NCBI RefSeq assembly: GCF_000247815.1
Contig: NC_021672.1
Coordinates: 69,662,926-69,726,925 of the forward strand
Direction of reading: 5' to 3'
Source of the DNA: Ficedula albicollis
Taxonomy: Eukaryota > Chordata > Aves > Passeriformes > Muscicapidae
Length of the DNA stretch: 64,000 bases
Part shown: positions 31,604-45,299 of the stretch, piece after piece
Numbering within the stretch: position 1 is the first letter of the stretch
Layout: every line of letters starts with the position of its first letter
Made by a program: the position numbers and the translations under genes
The notes under the pieces: generated by a model
Database searches by the model: none
Told to the model about the DNA's origin: nothing
Seen by the model: only the letters and a program-made list of their open reading frames with translations

Positions 31604-31760
31604 CCGTGCAATATGCTGAGTTGGAAGGCACCCACAAGGACCATTGAGTCCAACTCCCAGCCCTGCATAGGATCATCCCCAGGAACCTGTTCCAGTGGCT
31701 CCCAGAGAACTGATCACAGCACCAAGCCTGAGAGAGCTCAAGAAGCCTTTGGACAATAAT
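31604..31760 (-). mobile_element. CR1 fragment with internal 5' inversion
   Basis: The left part (31606-31680) is the antisense of a CR1 3' tail: ATATGCTGAGTTGGAAGG, then CCACAAGGACCATTGAGTCC. The right part (about 31698-31757) is a sense piece of the region just upstream in CR1: GATCACAGCACCAAGCCTGA, then CTCAAGAAGCCTTTGGACAA. The 5' piece is thus inverted against the 3' tail, as twin priming produces in LINEs. Confidence 0.7.
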
Positions 31761-34570
31761 CCCAGGTACACGCAAGGTTAAGTCACAAAGTTATTTTTGC
31801 ATCCCTTGCTGCTTGTCAAAATGTGCAGTGCCTGAGACATCACAAAGCACACATATCTTTCTTACTTTCTGCACCTGGCACCACTACTCAAATCTTGCAG
31901 TGCATCCCAACTCTAAGCTGTATGATTCATACTTGGTAGAAGATACTGAAAGTTCAAATCTATTCTGTAAGAAAAGAAAAACTGTATTATTTGTCCAGGA
32001 ACAGTATGTCTTGCATTTGTATTATCACACTTAGTGATGACAGAGAATACTCTAATAGAATTAACAATGTAATTAAAGAATAAATCAATTTAAAAATTAG
32101 GCATTTCATTTGGAAACTGCTTTCTAAAGAGGACAAAATCATCAATACTTATCCAATACTATTCAAATCAGTCCTTTAGGGCTTCTTTCTTACACGATCA
32201 ATTCAATTGTTTGGTCCCCTGAGCAAGGATCCACTTTGTCAGAAAATACTTAATGCTGTCATGTATGAGACTGTCCTTAGATGGACTAACATACTAACTA
32301 ACTTAAAAGTGAGATGCTTGGGTGAAAGACAGGCAAGAGAACACAGGAATGGGGTTATACCAGAGTAGCCCACCAAACCATTTGCATGGCAAGATGCAGA
32401 ATATGTGCATTTGAGTTTCCATGCTGACAATCACTATTGTCTCTTTCTTGCACTTTGGTACCTCCTTAAGGTTTTTTTCCACCCTCACTCATCTCAGTTC
32501 CAGTCCACTTCTTAACTCTTACTAAGTTTGCTTCTCATTTTCTGCAGGCGTGTGCTGGAACAAGCACACGTGGGATGGAGAGTCCTTTCATTCTTCCAAT
32601 ACTCCAGGCCATAGCTCCTCTCCATTTCTCTCTGGAAGCTTCTCACAAGTTGTGCATCCCCTGTGTTAATTTTCCCACTTTTCCTACTCTCCTGGCTCTT
32701 CATGCTTATCACATTTTCAACAGTGCAATTAAGGTTTTTATTAAACAAGTGTGACAAATACCAACAGCTGAAAAACTTCACCGAATTGAAAACCAGCTTG
32801 CAATGGTTTTCACATGAGAGTTTACACAAGTGACATGAAGGTCAACATCAAGCTTGCCTTTCCTAGTTTGTATTTTCCAACTTTTCATTAATCTCAGTGA
32901 ATCATTTGAATTTATAGGTCCTTTAAAATGCCTGAGATAGCCAACAATGGAACAGTGTCAAAGTCTGTATGCAGGCAGTTCAAAATAAGTCAGTAAAATT
33001 TACAGCCACAGACCAGTAAATAAGTTACAGACAACAAAATCTACAGAAGTACCTGTAACCAAGAGAAAAAGGATCTGTTATCTTTTTCCACAAAAGCATA
33101 TGAATGTACCTTTCTAGACTCAGGACAAATGGCCTAAGGGAAGAGGCACAAGACTACATTGAGGAAGGAAAATCCTCAAGAGGAGGTACAACATTTTCAG
33201 TACCATCCTGTCTGACAACCAGGATCATAACCAGGTCAATTAATACTGTAATGTGATCAGTGAGCATCTGCTCTAAGCACAGCAGTTAATTAAATATTAA
33301 AAAGGCTTCAAGATGAAAATCTATTTTCTGTTTTACAGGTAACAATTTTTATGAAGCAAATACTAACTCGTAACTAGCATTGCAGGTTCCAGCTGCATCT
33401 GACACTGCTCCTGTTGAACAAAACCATATCACCAAATGCCCAACAACTTCCACCCCCTCCAAAAAATAGGAAACATCTGACTAAGTTAACACTCAAGTAT
33501 GAAAGTGCCATCTTCAAAGAGTTCACAGGAGAAACTACCTCTTATTTCTTTGCAAATCATCAGCTGCAACTGAGAGTAATCTATGTCATTTACTTTCATT
33601 AATTCTAAACACAAACTCAATTGATCATTCAGCTCTTCACCATTAAAGCCAAATAAATAGCCTTTCAGGCTGACAGGCCTTTTCCCCTTAAGTTGCCTCC
33701 TCTTTAACAAAGGAATTCAGACTTCAAATGCTCTTTACATCTTGCAAGTGTTTAAAAATACATTTTAAAATAAATACAAAAATTGTAAAGGATAAAGCTC
33801 AGTGAGGTCTACCCTTGTAACACAACCAAGATTCTCTGTCAGAATGAAGCCACCAAGAGCCTTAGGCACTGATGCCTTTGCAGCTCACACCAGACAAGAT
33901 GGTGGGTGCAATTATCATATTGTCCTTGGCTATTTACCCCTGCTCTCTTCCTTAGTCTTCCACCATAACATAAACCTTTGGCTGAATCCTTTCAGCACGC
34001 TAAACAAGTGAAACATTCCTCTCTTGGTCAAGGTTAGCCTTCTGCCAGTCTCCTGTGCTTAAAACAGCTTGGCAAAGGACCCAGTGATCATCTCAGCTGG
34101 TGAAAAGGTCACTTTTCCTCTCTATACCTCAGTTAGATGGATTCAGGCTACCATGAAGCAGCAGCCTTCCCATTTAGGTTTCAATTCTCTTTCGTTCTCC
34201 CACTTTTTCCACCACCTGCCATCTTTGCTGCTTGCTGCTAAGTAGAATTTGCCTCCAAGAACTATAAAAAGGAAAGTTAACAAATGTTCTCTACCACAGT
34301 AGAACAGCAGTGTGTGGAAAAATAAGAGCTGCCTGTATCCCTCATTTAAATCATTAACCAGTTGCACAGCTAAATCTTTAATTCCATATTTTTCATGGCT
34401 TTTGTGCTGCAGTACTACTAGTCCCTCTTATTCACTCTGATACTAATTCAGTAGTCACGAGGATCACGCACAGACCGAGTTCGGGAACAATTCACTGTAT
34501 TTACATTCATGAATTCAACAACTTCTCCCTAGACTGTAACAGGTTTAAAATTAAAAAAAAAAAAAAAAAA

Positions 34571-35348
34571 GAGGAAATAAACTATCTAGATTTTCTAACC
34601 CATTTAAGAAAGCAATTTAGCTTTAGCCAGGTAAGTACCTCAGAATCTCAATAACACTAAATCCATGCATCGGTGGCATTTAAGATATATTATCATGAAG
34701 ATACCAGACTATTTCTCTGCACACCTTCAGCTGAAAAGTCACATTTGTGATGGAAAGCAAGCAGCCAGCCAGCTAATTACAATAATTGCCTAAAAGGAGC
34801 AAATGCTCATCCAGTAGAGCTCTTACACAGCTTGGGTCACATTAATTAAAATGACAAAACAAATAAACTCAGTTTCAGCCGAACTACAAAACTTAATTCT
34901 TCTCTCTCCTTGCCAGAGTACATAATTAATTACACTATGCAGAAAAGATAATCAGCACCTATATAAAACTTCGTGTTATTAATCCATAAAATAATTTGTT
35001 ATAAACTTTGCAATACTCCACCACTAAACTGTTACTACATAGTGACTACTGTGCATAGTCTCCCACCAGCTGATTGGAAAATATAAAAGCTGGATTTGTT
35101 GGTGGAGTACAAATATACTCTGCTTGTTTAAAATATCTGTGATCCAATAAAGAAACTAAGGTATCCTATTTTTATCACAAACAGATCTCAAAAGCTGAAA
35201 AAGAGCAAATGTACTTGGTTTTTTTCTTTTTAGAACACAAGTTATGTGCTCCTAGTCAAAGGAAACAGCCAAATAGGAACTGCCACAGAAACCACATTCT
35301 CCTAAACATCATTTTATGCTCTACTCAGCAATCCCAGTACCACCTCAG
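34571..35348. repeat. Tandem duplication (805-bp period), copy 1
   Basis: This 778-bp core starts GAGGAAATAAACTATCTAG and ends CCCAGTACCACCTCAG. It repeats at 35376-36153 with no difference that I noticed. An A-run of 18 precedes it and an A-run of 27 (35349-35375) separates the copies. It is non-coding, in BRAF intron 1. Confidence 0.95.
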
Positions 35349-35375
<27 letters not shown>

Positions 35376-35380
<5 letters not shown>

Positions 35381-36153
35381 AATAAACTATCTAGATTTTC
35401 TAACCCATTTAAGAAAGCAATTTAGCTTTAGCCAGGTAAGTACCTCAGAATCTCAATAACACTAAATCCATGCATCGGTGGCATTTAAGATATATTATCA
35501 TGAAGATACCAGACTATTTCTCTGCACACCTTCAGCTGAAAAGTCACATTTGTGATGGAAAGCAAGCAGCCAGCCAGCTAATTACAATAATTGCCTAAAA
35601 GGAGCAAATGCTCATCCAGTAGAGCTCTTACACAGCTTGGGTCACATTAATTAAAATGACAAAACAAATAAACTCAGTTTCAGCCGAACTACAAAACTTA
35701 ATTCTTCTCTCTCCTTGCCAGAGTACATAATTAATTACACTATGCAGAAAAGATAATCAGCACCTATATAAAACTTCGTGTTATTAATCCATAAAATAAT
35801 TTGTTATAAACTTTGCAATACTCCACCACTAAACTGTTACTACATAGTGACTACTGTGCATAGTCTCCCACCAGCTGATTGGAAAATATAAAAGCTGGAT
35901 TTGTTGGTGGAGTACAAATATACTCTGCTTGTTTAAAATATCTGTGATCCAATAAAGAAACTAAGGTATCCTATTTTTATCACAAACAGATCTCAAAAGC
36001 TGAAAAAGAGCAAATGTACTTGGTTTTTTTCTTTTTAGAACACAAGTTATGTGCTCCTAGTCAAAGGAAACAGCCAAATAGGAACTGCCACAGAAACCAC
36101 ATTCTCCTAAACATCATTTTATGCTCTACTCAGCAATCCCAGTACCACCTCAG
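35376..36153. repeat. Tandem duplication (805-bp period), copy 2
   Basis: This is the second copy of the 778-bp core at 34571-35348. It is followed by AAAA and unique sequence. Both break points lie in A-runs, so slippage, end joining or a wrong assembly overlap could each explain it. Lack of divergence favours a very recent event or an artefact. Confidence 0.95.
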
Positions 36154-38163
36154 AAAATGAAATAGTTTAAAAGGCAGATTTGGCTCCTTGCCATCCATTG
36201 TAGAACTAGGAGAGTTAAAAAAAATTACACTAACTACTTAAGCTAGAAGCTGGAAAAAGTTACATCAATTTTCAATGATTTACACAGGCTTAAAAATGTC
36301 AAAAGAGACAGTACAAACTGTATTCTAGCAGAATTATAGAATGCTTAAAGAAATCTTGTCTGAAAGTCACCTCAGATGATACTAAAGACTCACATTTAAA
36401 TCTATATTACTTAAACCTACTATAGAGCATATTTGACCTATTAAGTTCAATGAATAAATTTCCAAAACCAGACCAAAGATTGAGGCACCAATATACAACC
36501 ATCCAGTTCCCAACATCTAGATACTACCAACTTCTTAGTCATAACAATGTATTTTATTTCAGGATGATTTTATAGTGCTTTTCAAACATCATTACCGAAT
36601 AACTTGTACTAGAGAGAAAAAAACAACACATGCTACTCTGATTCCAGAAATGTCTACCTTCAAAACAAACCCTTTATCTGAGACAAAGGGGAGGGAAAAA
36701 AATTTAGTTAGGGTGTCTGTGCTTCAAGTGTCGGAAAATGTTGCCTGAACACAATGTAACTGCATTTGGAGAGGATTTATTACTTGCCAGCACATTTAAC
36801 AATAGCTTTACTAATAATGATACTGTTTAAGAGGCCTCACTATGTTTCAGATCAAGACAGTAGAGCTGGTATCCCCCTCTCTAGTGTCAAACAAAAATTC
36901 CCAGCCACTTAGTTATGCAACACATTTTTAAACTAAGTTCAATTCTTCATTAATAGCCTTTTCTGCTTGTCTCCCAGAAGAAAGATATTAAACAAAATTG
37001 GTATGTTTCATGTAGAAGTTGAATTGCTCCTTCACGCTAAGCTTTGTGCAGGTATACTGGAGAACCCACAAAAATACTTCACTCCATCAGAACCTTAGAA
37101 AAACAAAAGTGCCTTTCAGTGCTCAAACACACTCATATGATCTCCTGAATTTAATACAGACAGTGTGGAAAATTCATTTGATACTGAACACTGTATCTGG
37201 AACTGCACAACAAGCTCCATTTTCAAGAGAGGTTCTGTTTTCTGATGTTTAATGTTCACGTTGTTTGGGGAGCATCACGGTGGGATTATAACTGGCAGCA
37301 CTACTACCTCAAAACTCCTGCCTGAACTGGCAGCAACTTTAGTCAAAGAGAAGAGTTACAAATCAGACTTTTGCCTGTTTTACTCTTTTTTGCACACTGC
37401 TTAAAACATCATCAGAAACAGAATAAAGACAGATACTGTTGCTGCTCCTCCAAAACTCTCAAATGCTAAAAAGGTGCAACAAACCAAACACTTGCAACAA
37501 GGGGCTTAAGCAGGAGGAAAAAAGAAGAAAAGGCATGTAATTCTGCATCAACCAGCCTTCTTCTGGCCATAGAAGGGAGAATCAGTTGAATGAATACATG
37601 TTACAACGTTTTGGAAAGAAGCTGCACACAGGAGGGAGGATTAGGATTCCACTGTACTCCCCAAAAGCTCAAGAGCAACTGGAATAAAAAAGCTGAAGCA
37701 AAGGAACACGTATATTACATGCTGACTTCTGCATCCTGCACTAGCTGTGAAAAAGTAGCTGTGTTCACACACAGATGTGTGAACGGTTGAAAATGATGAA
37801 AAGCATCTCACACCTCACAAAACAAAATTACTGCACCCAGAACTCTCACGTGGTCAGGCTGTTGGAAAGGCACACTTGCTACACAAGAAGCTCAGACACC
37901 TTCACATCCCTGGCACAGCTATGGCGTGCAATCCTATTTCTGTAAAAGGCATGCTCAGAAGGGCTCCAGAGACACCAAGGAACATTGTTACAGCCTGCCA
38001 GGGGAAGCTCAGGACCATAAAGTCTAAGGTGTCAGCACCTAAACCTGTTCAGCTAAGGAAGTCTCATCTGAGCACAACTTGTTACTCAAATATCAAAAAA
38101 TAAGGCTCCAATGGAGTTTTATGGGACAAAGATTATTTATAATAACCAAATAGAAAAGGGGGG

Positions 38164-38179
38164 ACACACACACACACAC
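38164..38179. repeat. (AC)8 microsatellite
   Basis: Eight AC units lie in BRAF intron 1, following a G run. Confidence 0.95.
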
Positions 38180-41100
38180 CATACTACCACTACTCCCCCT
38201 AACCACATTCCTTTAGTGTCTGACCTCACAAGCACTTTGGAAATCACTGTGTGCTGCTCGTGTTGAGGAGAGTCACTCAACTAAGGTTTGCAGAAAACAA
38301 ATCCAGCAAAAGCAATGCCGATTTTCTTTAGCACCAGTGAGTGGAGTCAGTTCAGGACAGGACCTACCAAGTGGGCACAAGGGAGTAGATCTGGCTCAGA
38401 GGTGTGACACAGGCACAGCAAAGGGCAAAACCTCCAGCTCTGGGTGTCATAGCACCATTGGATTGACTTGGCTAAAACTACAATTATGACAGGGCACTTC
38501 TGATACATTGTGCATTTCATCACCTTCAGAAGCCACTAGTTCAAACTGAAAATAAAACTTACACTTGGCCAAAACTGTGCTTCAAAAAAACCCCTCCATT
38601 AAACCTGAAACACCTTCCTTGGAAGGCTGGACTGGAAGAGAATTAGCAATTCCACAAACATCAAAACCTTCTTTTGTTTCCCTTGTATGTACAAATAAAA
38701 TTAAATTTCTTTCTAAATCAAATTCCCCCCAGATATTTCATGCATTCAAATTTTTGACAGATACAACAATCAATTAAACTGAACTACAGATTTGTTACCA
38801 AGTGGAATACTGCAGCCTCAAGAAAACTTGGGAGTTACCAGTTTATGTTAAAAGACAGCTGCAATCTGAAAGATATCTGCATTAAAAAAACCCCACCAAA
38901 CAAAAAACACAGCCAAAACCCAAAATGCATTTGGTCTACAGTATTTTTAACTTCCTGCAACAAAAGAGTTGCCATTCCTGGTTAAGCAAGTGTCAAGAAG
39001 GGTATTATTAGAACAGCTTTAAAAATAAGGTGTCTTTGAGTTTAACAACTACAACAAAATACAAATGGGAATTCAAAAGCAAGACTGTAAGTTAGGGGAA
39101 AAAAAAAAATCAGTACTAAACATTCTGTTCCCAACCAGTTTGTGGATATCTACAGAGATAAGAAACAAGTCTCCCAAGACATCACAACTTTCCAGAAGGT
39201 GCCACCACTCTATTAAGAAGCAAGTTTTGTGTAATCAAACAAGCTGCCACAGGACAGAGCTGTTAATCCTATTCCCTTTTGGGAAAAACATCATAAGCAG
39301 AAATCTCTGCTATCCCCACTAAACCTAAGTACAAGGTTGTGTTCTAATGTTTGATCCACCTTGCCAGAAATAAATCGTAAAAACCCTAAGGAAAAAAAAA
39401 AATATCAGATGTTACCAAAGTCATAGTCTTTTTTTTACACCTGGATCAACTTTCTCCCATCACTCCTGACATATGTTTGCCTGTTGAGGTGACAGTCTTT
39501 TAATGAACAGCTTATAAATAAATGCAGAAAGTCTATTTTCACGCTTCACAATTCCTAGCCATAAAGAAAAACATCTCATAGTAGCATGGAACCATCTCCT
39601 CTGCTCCTTCAACTCACTACTTCTGGCAGTAATCACCACAAGCCTGGCAAATAAGCTTTTTGCACTCTTCTTTGCATCAGATTTGACAATTTCCATTTCT
39701 TTATCCAGCAACTTCAAGTTTTACTGAGTCTTTCTCCAAAGCTCTGGGCTTCCAGACTTTACATCACTGATAGTATTCTGCTCTAGACTTCCCTCAGCCA
39801 GACCATGCATTTCTGGAAGCAAAGTCAGACAGCAATCAGCCATGGCCCTTCCCATGCTATGTAAAAGAAACATTTCATTTATCTTTTGAGATACACTACA
39901 GCAGAATATTAGCTGCAAGGTGCTTCACATCAAGCTCTGCTTTAACTTGTCCTCACAGTTAAACAGGATGTCATTCACAGACTATGAAGTTAGCTCAATA
40001 ACAGAGTACAAATGCAAGGGAACCTAACTGAGATTGAACATAAAATGTATTCCCAAAACTACAAAAGCAACGAAGTAAAAAACCACTCATAAGGTTTCAA
40101 GTTTCCAAATAAGTTAATAGCAAACTCTTTAGAGAAACAGACACTCTAAAGGAAAGTTGTTTGAATACCCAGCACCATAGGTTCCCTAAATGTCACTGCA
40201 ATGAAATCAACCCTACTTTTACTTCATGCACCTACATTATCATCACTTACTTCATATTTTAAGGTTAGAGGTGCCTTTTCATTCTATGTTCATTTTACAT
40301 ATCTTTTCACCCATTCTCCATTTTACTCTAAAATCTGTTTCATAGGATTATGGTTTCTAAATTTATAAATAATATTCATGCAGGATAAACTCCAGCACTG
40401 CTGCCTAGAAAACAACCATCCAGCAGCTCAGGCCCTCACTTCACAGCCTTCAAAGTAATTTCTGTCTTACAAAGAGCAGTTTAGGGCACAAAGCTCCGAG
40501 TACAGAAAATCCCATTTGAATTATTTAATATTGGTGTAAATAATCTCTAGCAACAAGAGCAGAACCTTTCCACCCAGCTGTCACACACTCCTTACTATAT
40601 CAACAACCCTGTAATGCTCTGAAAACCTTCCATCCAAACAATCCCTTGTCCTGAGAATTCATGCTGGGGAAGAAGCCAACCTCTGTGCCTGCGGACGCCA
40701 GCTCACACCCGAGGCCTCCCAGCACCAGCAACCAAACAGGGAGTGCAAGAGGAACAAATCTCTTCTAAATGCACTTGCCCCTACCCTTTCCAAATCCTTC
40801 TGTCTGCAAGAAGTAGCCATTTCCTGTATCTTTTCTACGACTTACCCACCCTTACCAACTCTGAATTTTAATATAGGGGAAAAAAGATTTAGCTATTATT
40901 ACAACATTTATTCAATGAGTTATAATACTCATCATTAGAAGATTTTTAGTAACAGCACTTCGGCTACCAAAGCAACTTCTAAAGACATAAATTCACTATT
41001 TGATTAGGAACTGATCATGAGCTGAACAATATAACTTAAATTTGTTTTTCAAAGCCCTAGCCCTTGAGAATTCATAAGGGACAGTGATGTAGCTGTAACC

Positions 41101-41189
41101 AACACGGAGCACTCGGTTACAATTTCAAAACAGAACATCTTGTTTACCAGAGGGTTCTAACACACAAGTAAGTGTGTGTAAGATAGCAG

Positions 41190-41640
41190 TAATTATGTCA
41201 AGATGGCCACGACTGGCACTATCACCAGTCCTTTATTAAAAACTTTTCCTGCCTTCTCTCAATGGACTTCTTTCAGGCAACTCTAGATAGGCAGCTTCAC
41301 ACAGCACTGACTCCTTCTCTCCTCTCTGCAAGTTCCCTTCTTATTTCTGTATGACTGACTAACCCCAACCTGTCCCTTACCCAGCCACCCTACCCTGTCT
41401 GTCCCTCACACAGCATCTTCTTACCTTGTCTGTCCCTTACCTCCTCACAGCACAGCCAGCAGACTCCATCCCAAACTGCAGCACACTCTGGGTCCCCAAT
41501 TCCGACTGCAACTTGTGGCCAGCTAGTCCACACTTTTGTAACACCCAACTTTACTGGGCAGGCAAGGCTGCTTCTACTCTTTGGTAATCAGTACTGCTGT
41601 AATTCATTGGGAAAGATTGCCTTCTGCACTATGCTTACGA
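41190..41640. repeat. Unclassified interspersed repeat, copy B
   Basis: This is the homologue of 12548-12992 in the same orientation. Similarity begins near AGTAATTA and ends near GCACTATGCTTAC, with the same order of shared blocks and small indels. It is missing a segment of about 15 bp (CACAACCACCTGTCC) present in copy A. No family name can be given from reading alone. Confidence 0.75.
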
Positions 41641-43675
41641 CCTATCTTCCCACATAAGATGACTTCAACATCTGCCAGAAAGTCTTCTTGTCTGCTCCCC
41701 TTTTAAAAGCAGAAAGTGAGTGCAGGACTGAAGGTTTGCCTTCTGGAAATCAGGACTGTATTTCCCTAAAGACTCCAGGAACTGAAAACTTTTCAGGTAT
41801 TGCCTTAAATAAGTAAGGTCATGCTCCTTGCCAGGCTTCCACAACAAGGTTACTTTTAAAGCCTAGATTTACCTTGTCTTGAAGCAATGAAACAAAACAC
41901 TAGAACATGTACTTACATTACAGCCATGAGTCAGTTACAAGCACTTCAGTATTTTTCTGACTTATGTCACTTTGAACTTGCATTACACTTTAGGTTAGCT
42001 TGTTTTAGTATTTAGGATAGTTTCCACTTTAACTGTGTCAGCAATTTTTTGGTCTTGAACTTCATTAAGGTGCAGGTTTGGGTGAAGTAATGTGTACTTA
42101 TACAGTAAACAAAACTTAATTACCTACAACTTGAGGAAGAACAAGTTAACTACAGAACAAAACCACATCAGAAAACAAAAACTCTACAACCAGCTCTGCC
42201 TTGAGACCCATGTGTTTCAGTATTTCCAGTGTAGGAGTTTGCTTTTAAATAATACAAGATTATCCCCCACACACTTCCTACATACTTACACCCATACCAA
42301 CAACCTATCAACCTTTTTGCTCAGCAGGTGTTCCACATGCTGGACCACTTTTCTCTCTGCCTCATCCAGGGAAGATATTCAGGATGGAAGCAGAAGCAGC
42401 CATACTATGTAATTTACCATTTGGAATCAAATCTAATTACAGTCTAAAACAATTTTGAAGTTCCAGTGACTTAGAGCAGTTTCACAAACACCCCCTTCAG
42501 TATGAAAATTGTTTTAAAAAAAAATTTCTTGCTTCCTACCACTGCTTTTCCCTTTCTTCTCTCCTATACTTCAGTTTAAGCAGCTCAGCTGTATTGATGC
42601 TCTTGTTTCAAGGGCCACAATATAAGCCAGTTATTGGATTAATTCCATGGGGTTTTTTTTAAATGATAGAAATAATTGAGAAATTCAGAAGCTTTTAAAG
42701 CTCACTTTGCTGCTGAAAGTGTGTGTTTGTAAAACCCCACTCTTCAGGTGTTTGGGTTTCTCAACCAGCTGAGAGTTTCTCCTTACTCAGGAAAGTTCAG
42801 ACTGGACTGGCATTACTCAAGGTGTTTAATCATCATGCTGGGTAGGTGTAAAATAGACGTGTACTGCTGAGTTTTGCCAACCTTCTGCAAGTAAGTAAGT
42901 CAGGAACTCCATAAGATGAGGGAATCACATCTTGCAAACATCCATAGGGACAGACTCTTTCCCTACTTCTCCTTTCTGGCCATCTACCCAGCATGAGCTC
43001 TAGCACTCCTCAAACTTCTCAACTCACTAGTTCTGCTATAATCCGGTATGCTATTAATAAATAAAATGAATACAACCCCAGTGCTCGGGGAGGCAGGAAT
43101 CAAACCGGACCCTCTGAGAGCAGCTGGTGCAAGCCAGCTCATTTTCCCTGCTGGAGGCTGGAAAGGAGGGATTCCCAGGCGGGCTGGGCTGCTCAGAGAC
43201 GAGAGGTTGAGAAGAAAACAGCAGAGCTTCTGGCATGGGTATTTACCTGCAGAGCAGACTCGAGGCACGGCTGGGCTGCCCTGGATGCCGACAGCGCTTG
43301 AGTCCGCCAAGCACCTCGTGTTTATTCCCCTACCGAAAACACCTCGGGAGCATTCGCAACTCTTCAGCCCCAGCAAAACAGGTAGTACCGCTGGCTCCCC
43401 GCGGGATTGGGAAGTTAAGTAATAAGCCCCAAAAAACACAGGAAGCATGTAAGAAAGACACCGAGCAAGGCCCGACATCCTCGCTGCCTCCACGGTGTCC
43501 CGGCCGTTAACGTTTCCTAAGACGCTTTGTGCAAATAAACGACCACAAAAGGCACTAACCGAACGCAACCTTGGGTTTAAAATGCATTTCGAGCGTTTCA
43601 AACCCGCCGGGGGAAACCGATGGCAAACCCGCACACAACAGCTTGGCCGGGCACGGCGGCCGCAGAGGCACCGAG

Positions 43676-43717
43676 CCGGGCCGGGACCGGACCGGACCGG
43701 ACCGGCACCGGCACCGG
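43676..43717. repeat. CCGGA/CCGGCA short tandem array
   Basis: Four CCGGA-type units are followed by CCGGCA units, within GC-rich DNA on the left shoulder of the C run. Confidence 0.85.
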
Positions 43718-43764
43718 GACCCGCGCCCTGCCCGCCGCGGCCCCGCTCCCTCCCCCGCCGGCAC

Positions 43765-44774
<1,010 letters not shown>

Positions 44775-44799
44775 ACGCGGCCCCGCCCACCCGCCGCCG

Positions 44800-44815
44800 C
44801 AGCGCCCCCTGGCGG
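44800..44815 (-). promoter_or_regulatory. Predicted CTCF-binding motif
   Basis: The minus strand reads CCGCCAGGGGGCGCTG, which agrees with the vertebrate CTCF core (CCASYAGRKGGCRSY) at nearly all positions. It lies 28 bp right of the C run in the presumed BRAF promoter island. Binding is inferred from sequence only. Confidence 0.65.
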
Positions 44816-45299
44816 CGCGGGCGGCAATGGCGGCGCCGCCCTCACGGGGCCGGGCCCGAGGAGAGCCGCGCACACCCGGTGTTCGGTCGGGTTAACGCCA
44901 CTGCGGGTCCTTCCCGGCAGCGGGGAAAGCCGGGCTGCCGGCGGAATTCAAACGAGGAGCGAGTGGGATGCCGGGCACCCCTCAGCGAACAGCAGCGCTG
45001 CGGCTGTGGGGGTGAGTCCTCACAAACGCGAACCGTGCGGCGGCGACGAACGCCTCCCAAACTCCCCAGCTGACTGCACCTCCAGCGGTAACTGAGGTAC
45101 TCTGATGGCTGGGGTCGATCAAACATCCCTGTTTTCGGCACTGACAGCACTCCAGGCCCTGGCTGCCCAAGCTGGTGCTGTGTTTGTACAGGATGCTCCA
45201 AGCTGAGGGTCGGGCCTGGCTCAGCGGACATCGGGGTCCCTTCTAATCCTCGGGAACAGCCCTGCTGTCCCCGAAGCGGCCGTGTGCTCCCATCCGAAA

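Larger units (their letters stand above)
27687..43100 (-). other. BRAF intron 1 (presumed; 5' end undefined)
   Basis: At least 15 kb separates exon 2 from the GC-rich island where exon 1 is expected. It carries CR1 pieces (29485, 30170, 31604), the 805-bp tandem duplication (34571-36153), a second copy of the unclassified repeat (41190) and an (AC)8 microsatellite (38164). I recognise no gene inside. Confidence 0.7.

Noticed and set aside
43230..43300. CTGCAG|GTAAATACC donor-like site on the minus strand, as a candidate BRAF first exon
   Set aside because: The preceding sequence has no similarity to the start of BRAF, and an ATG frame of suitable phase is absent. An untranslated alternative exon cannot be excluded.
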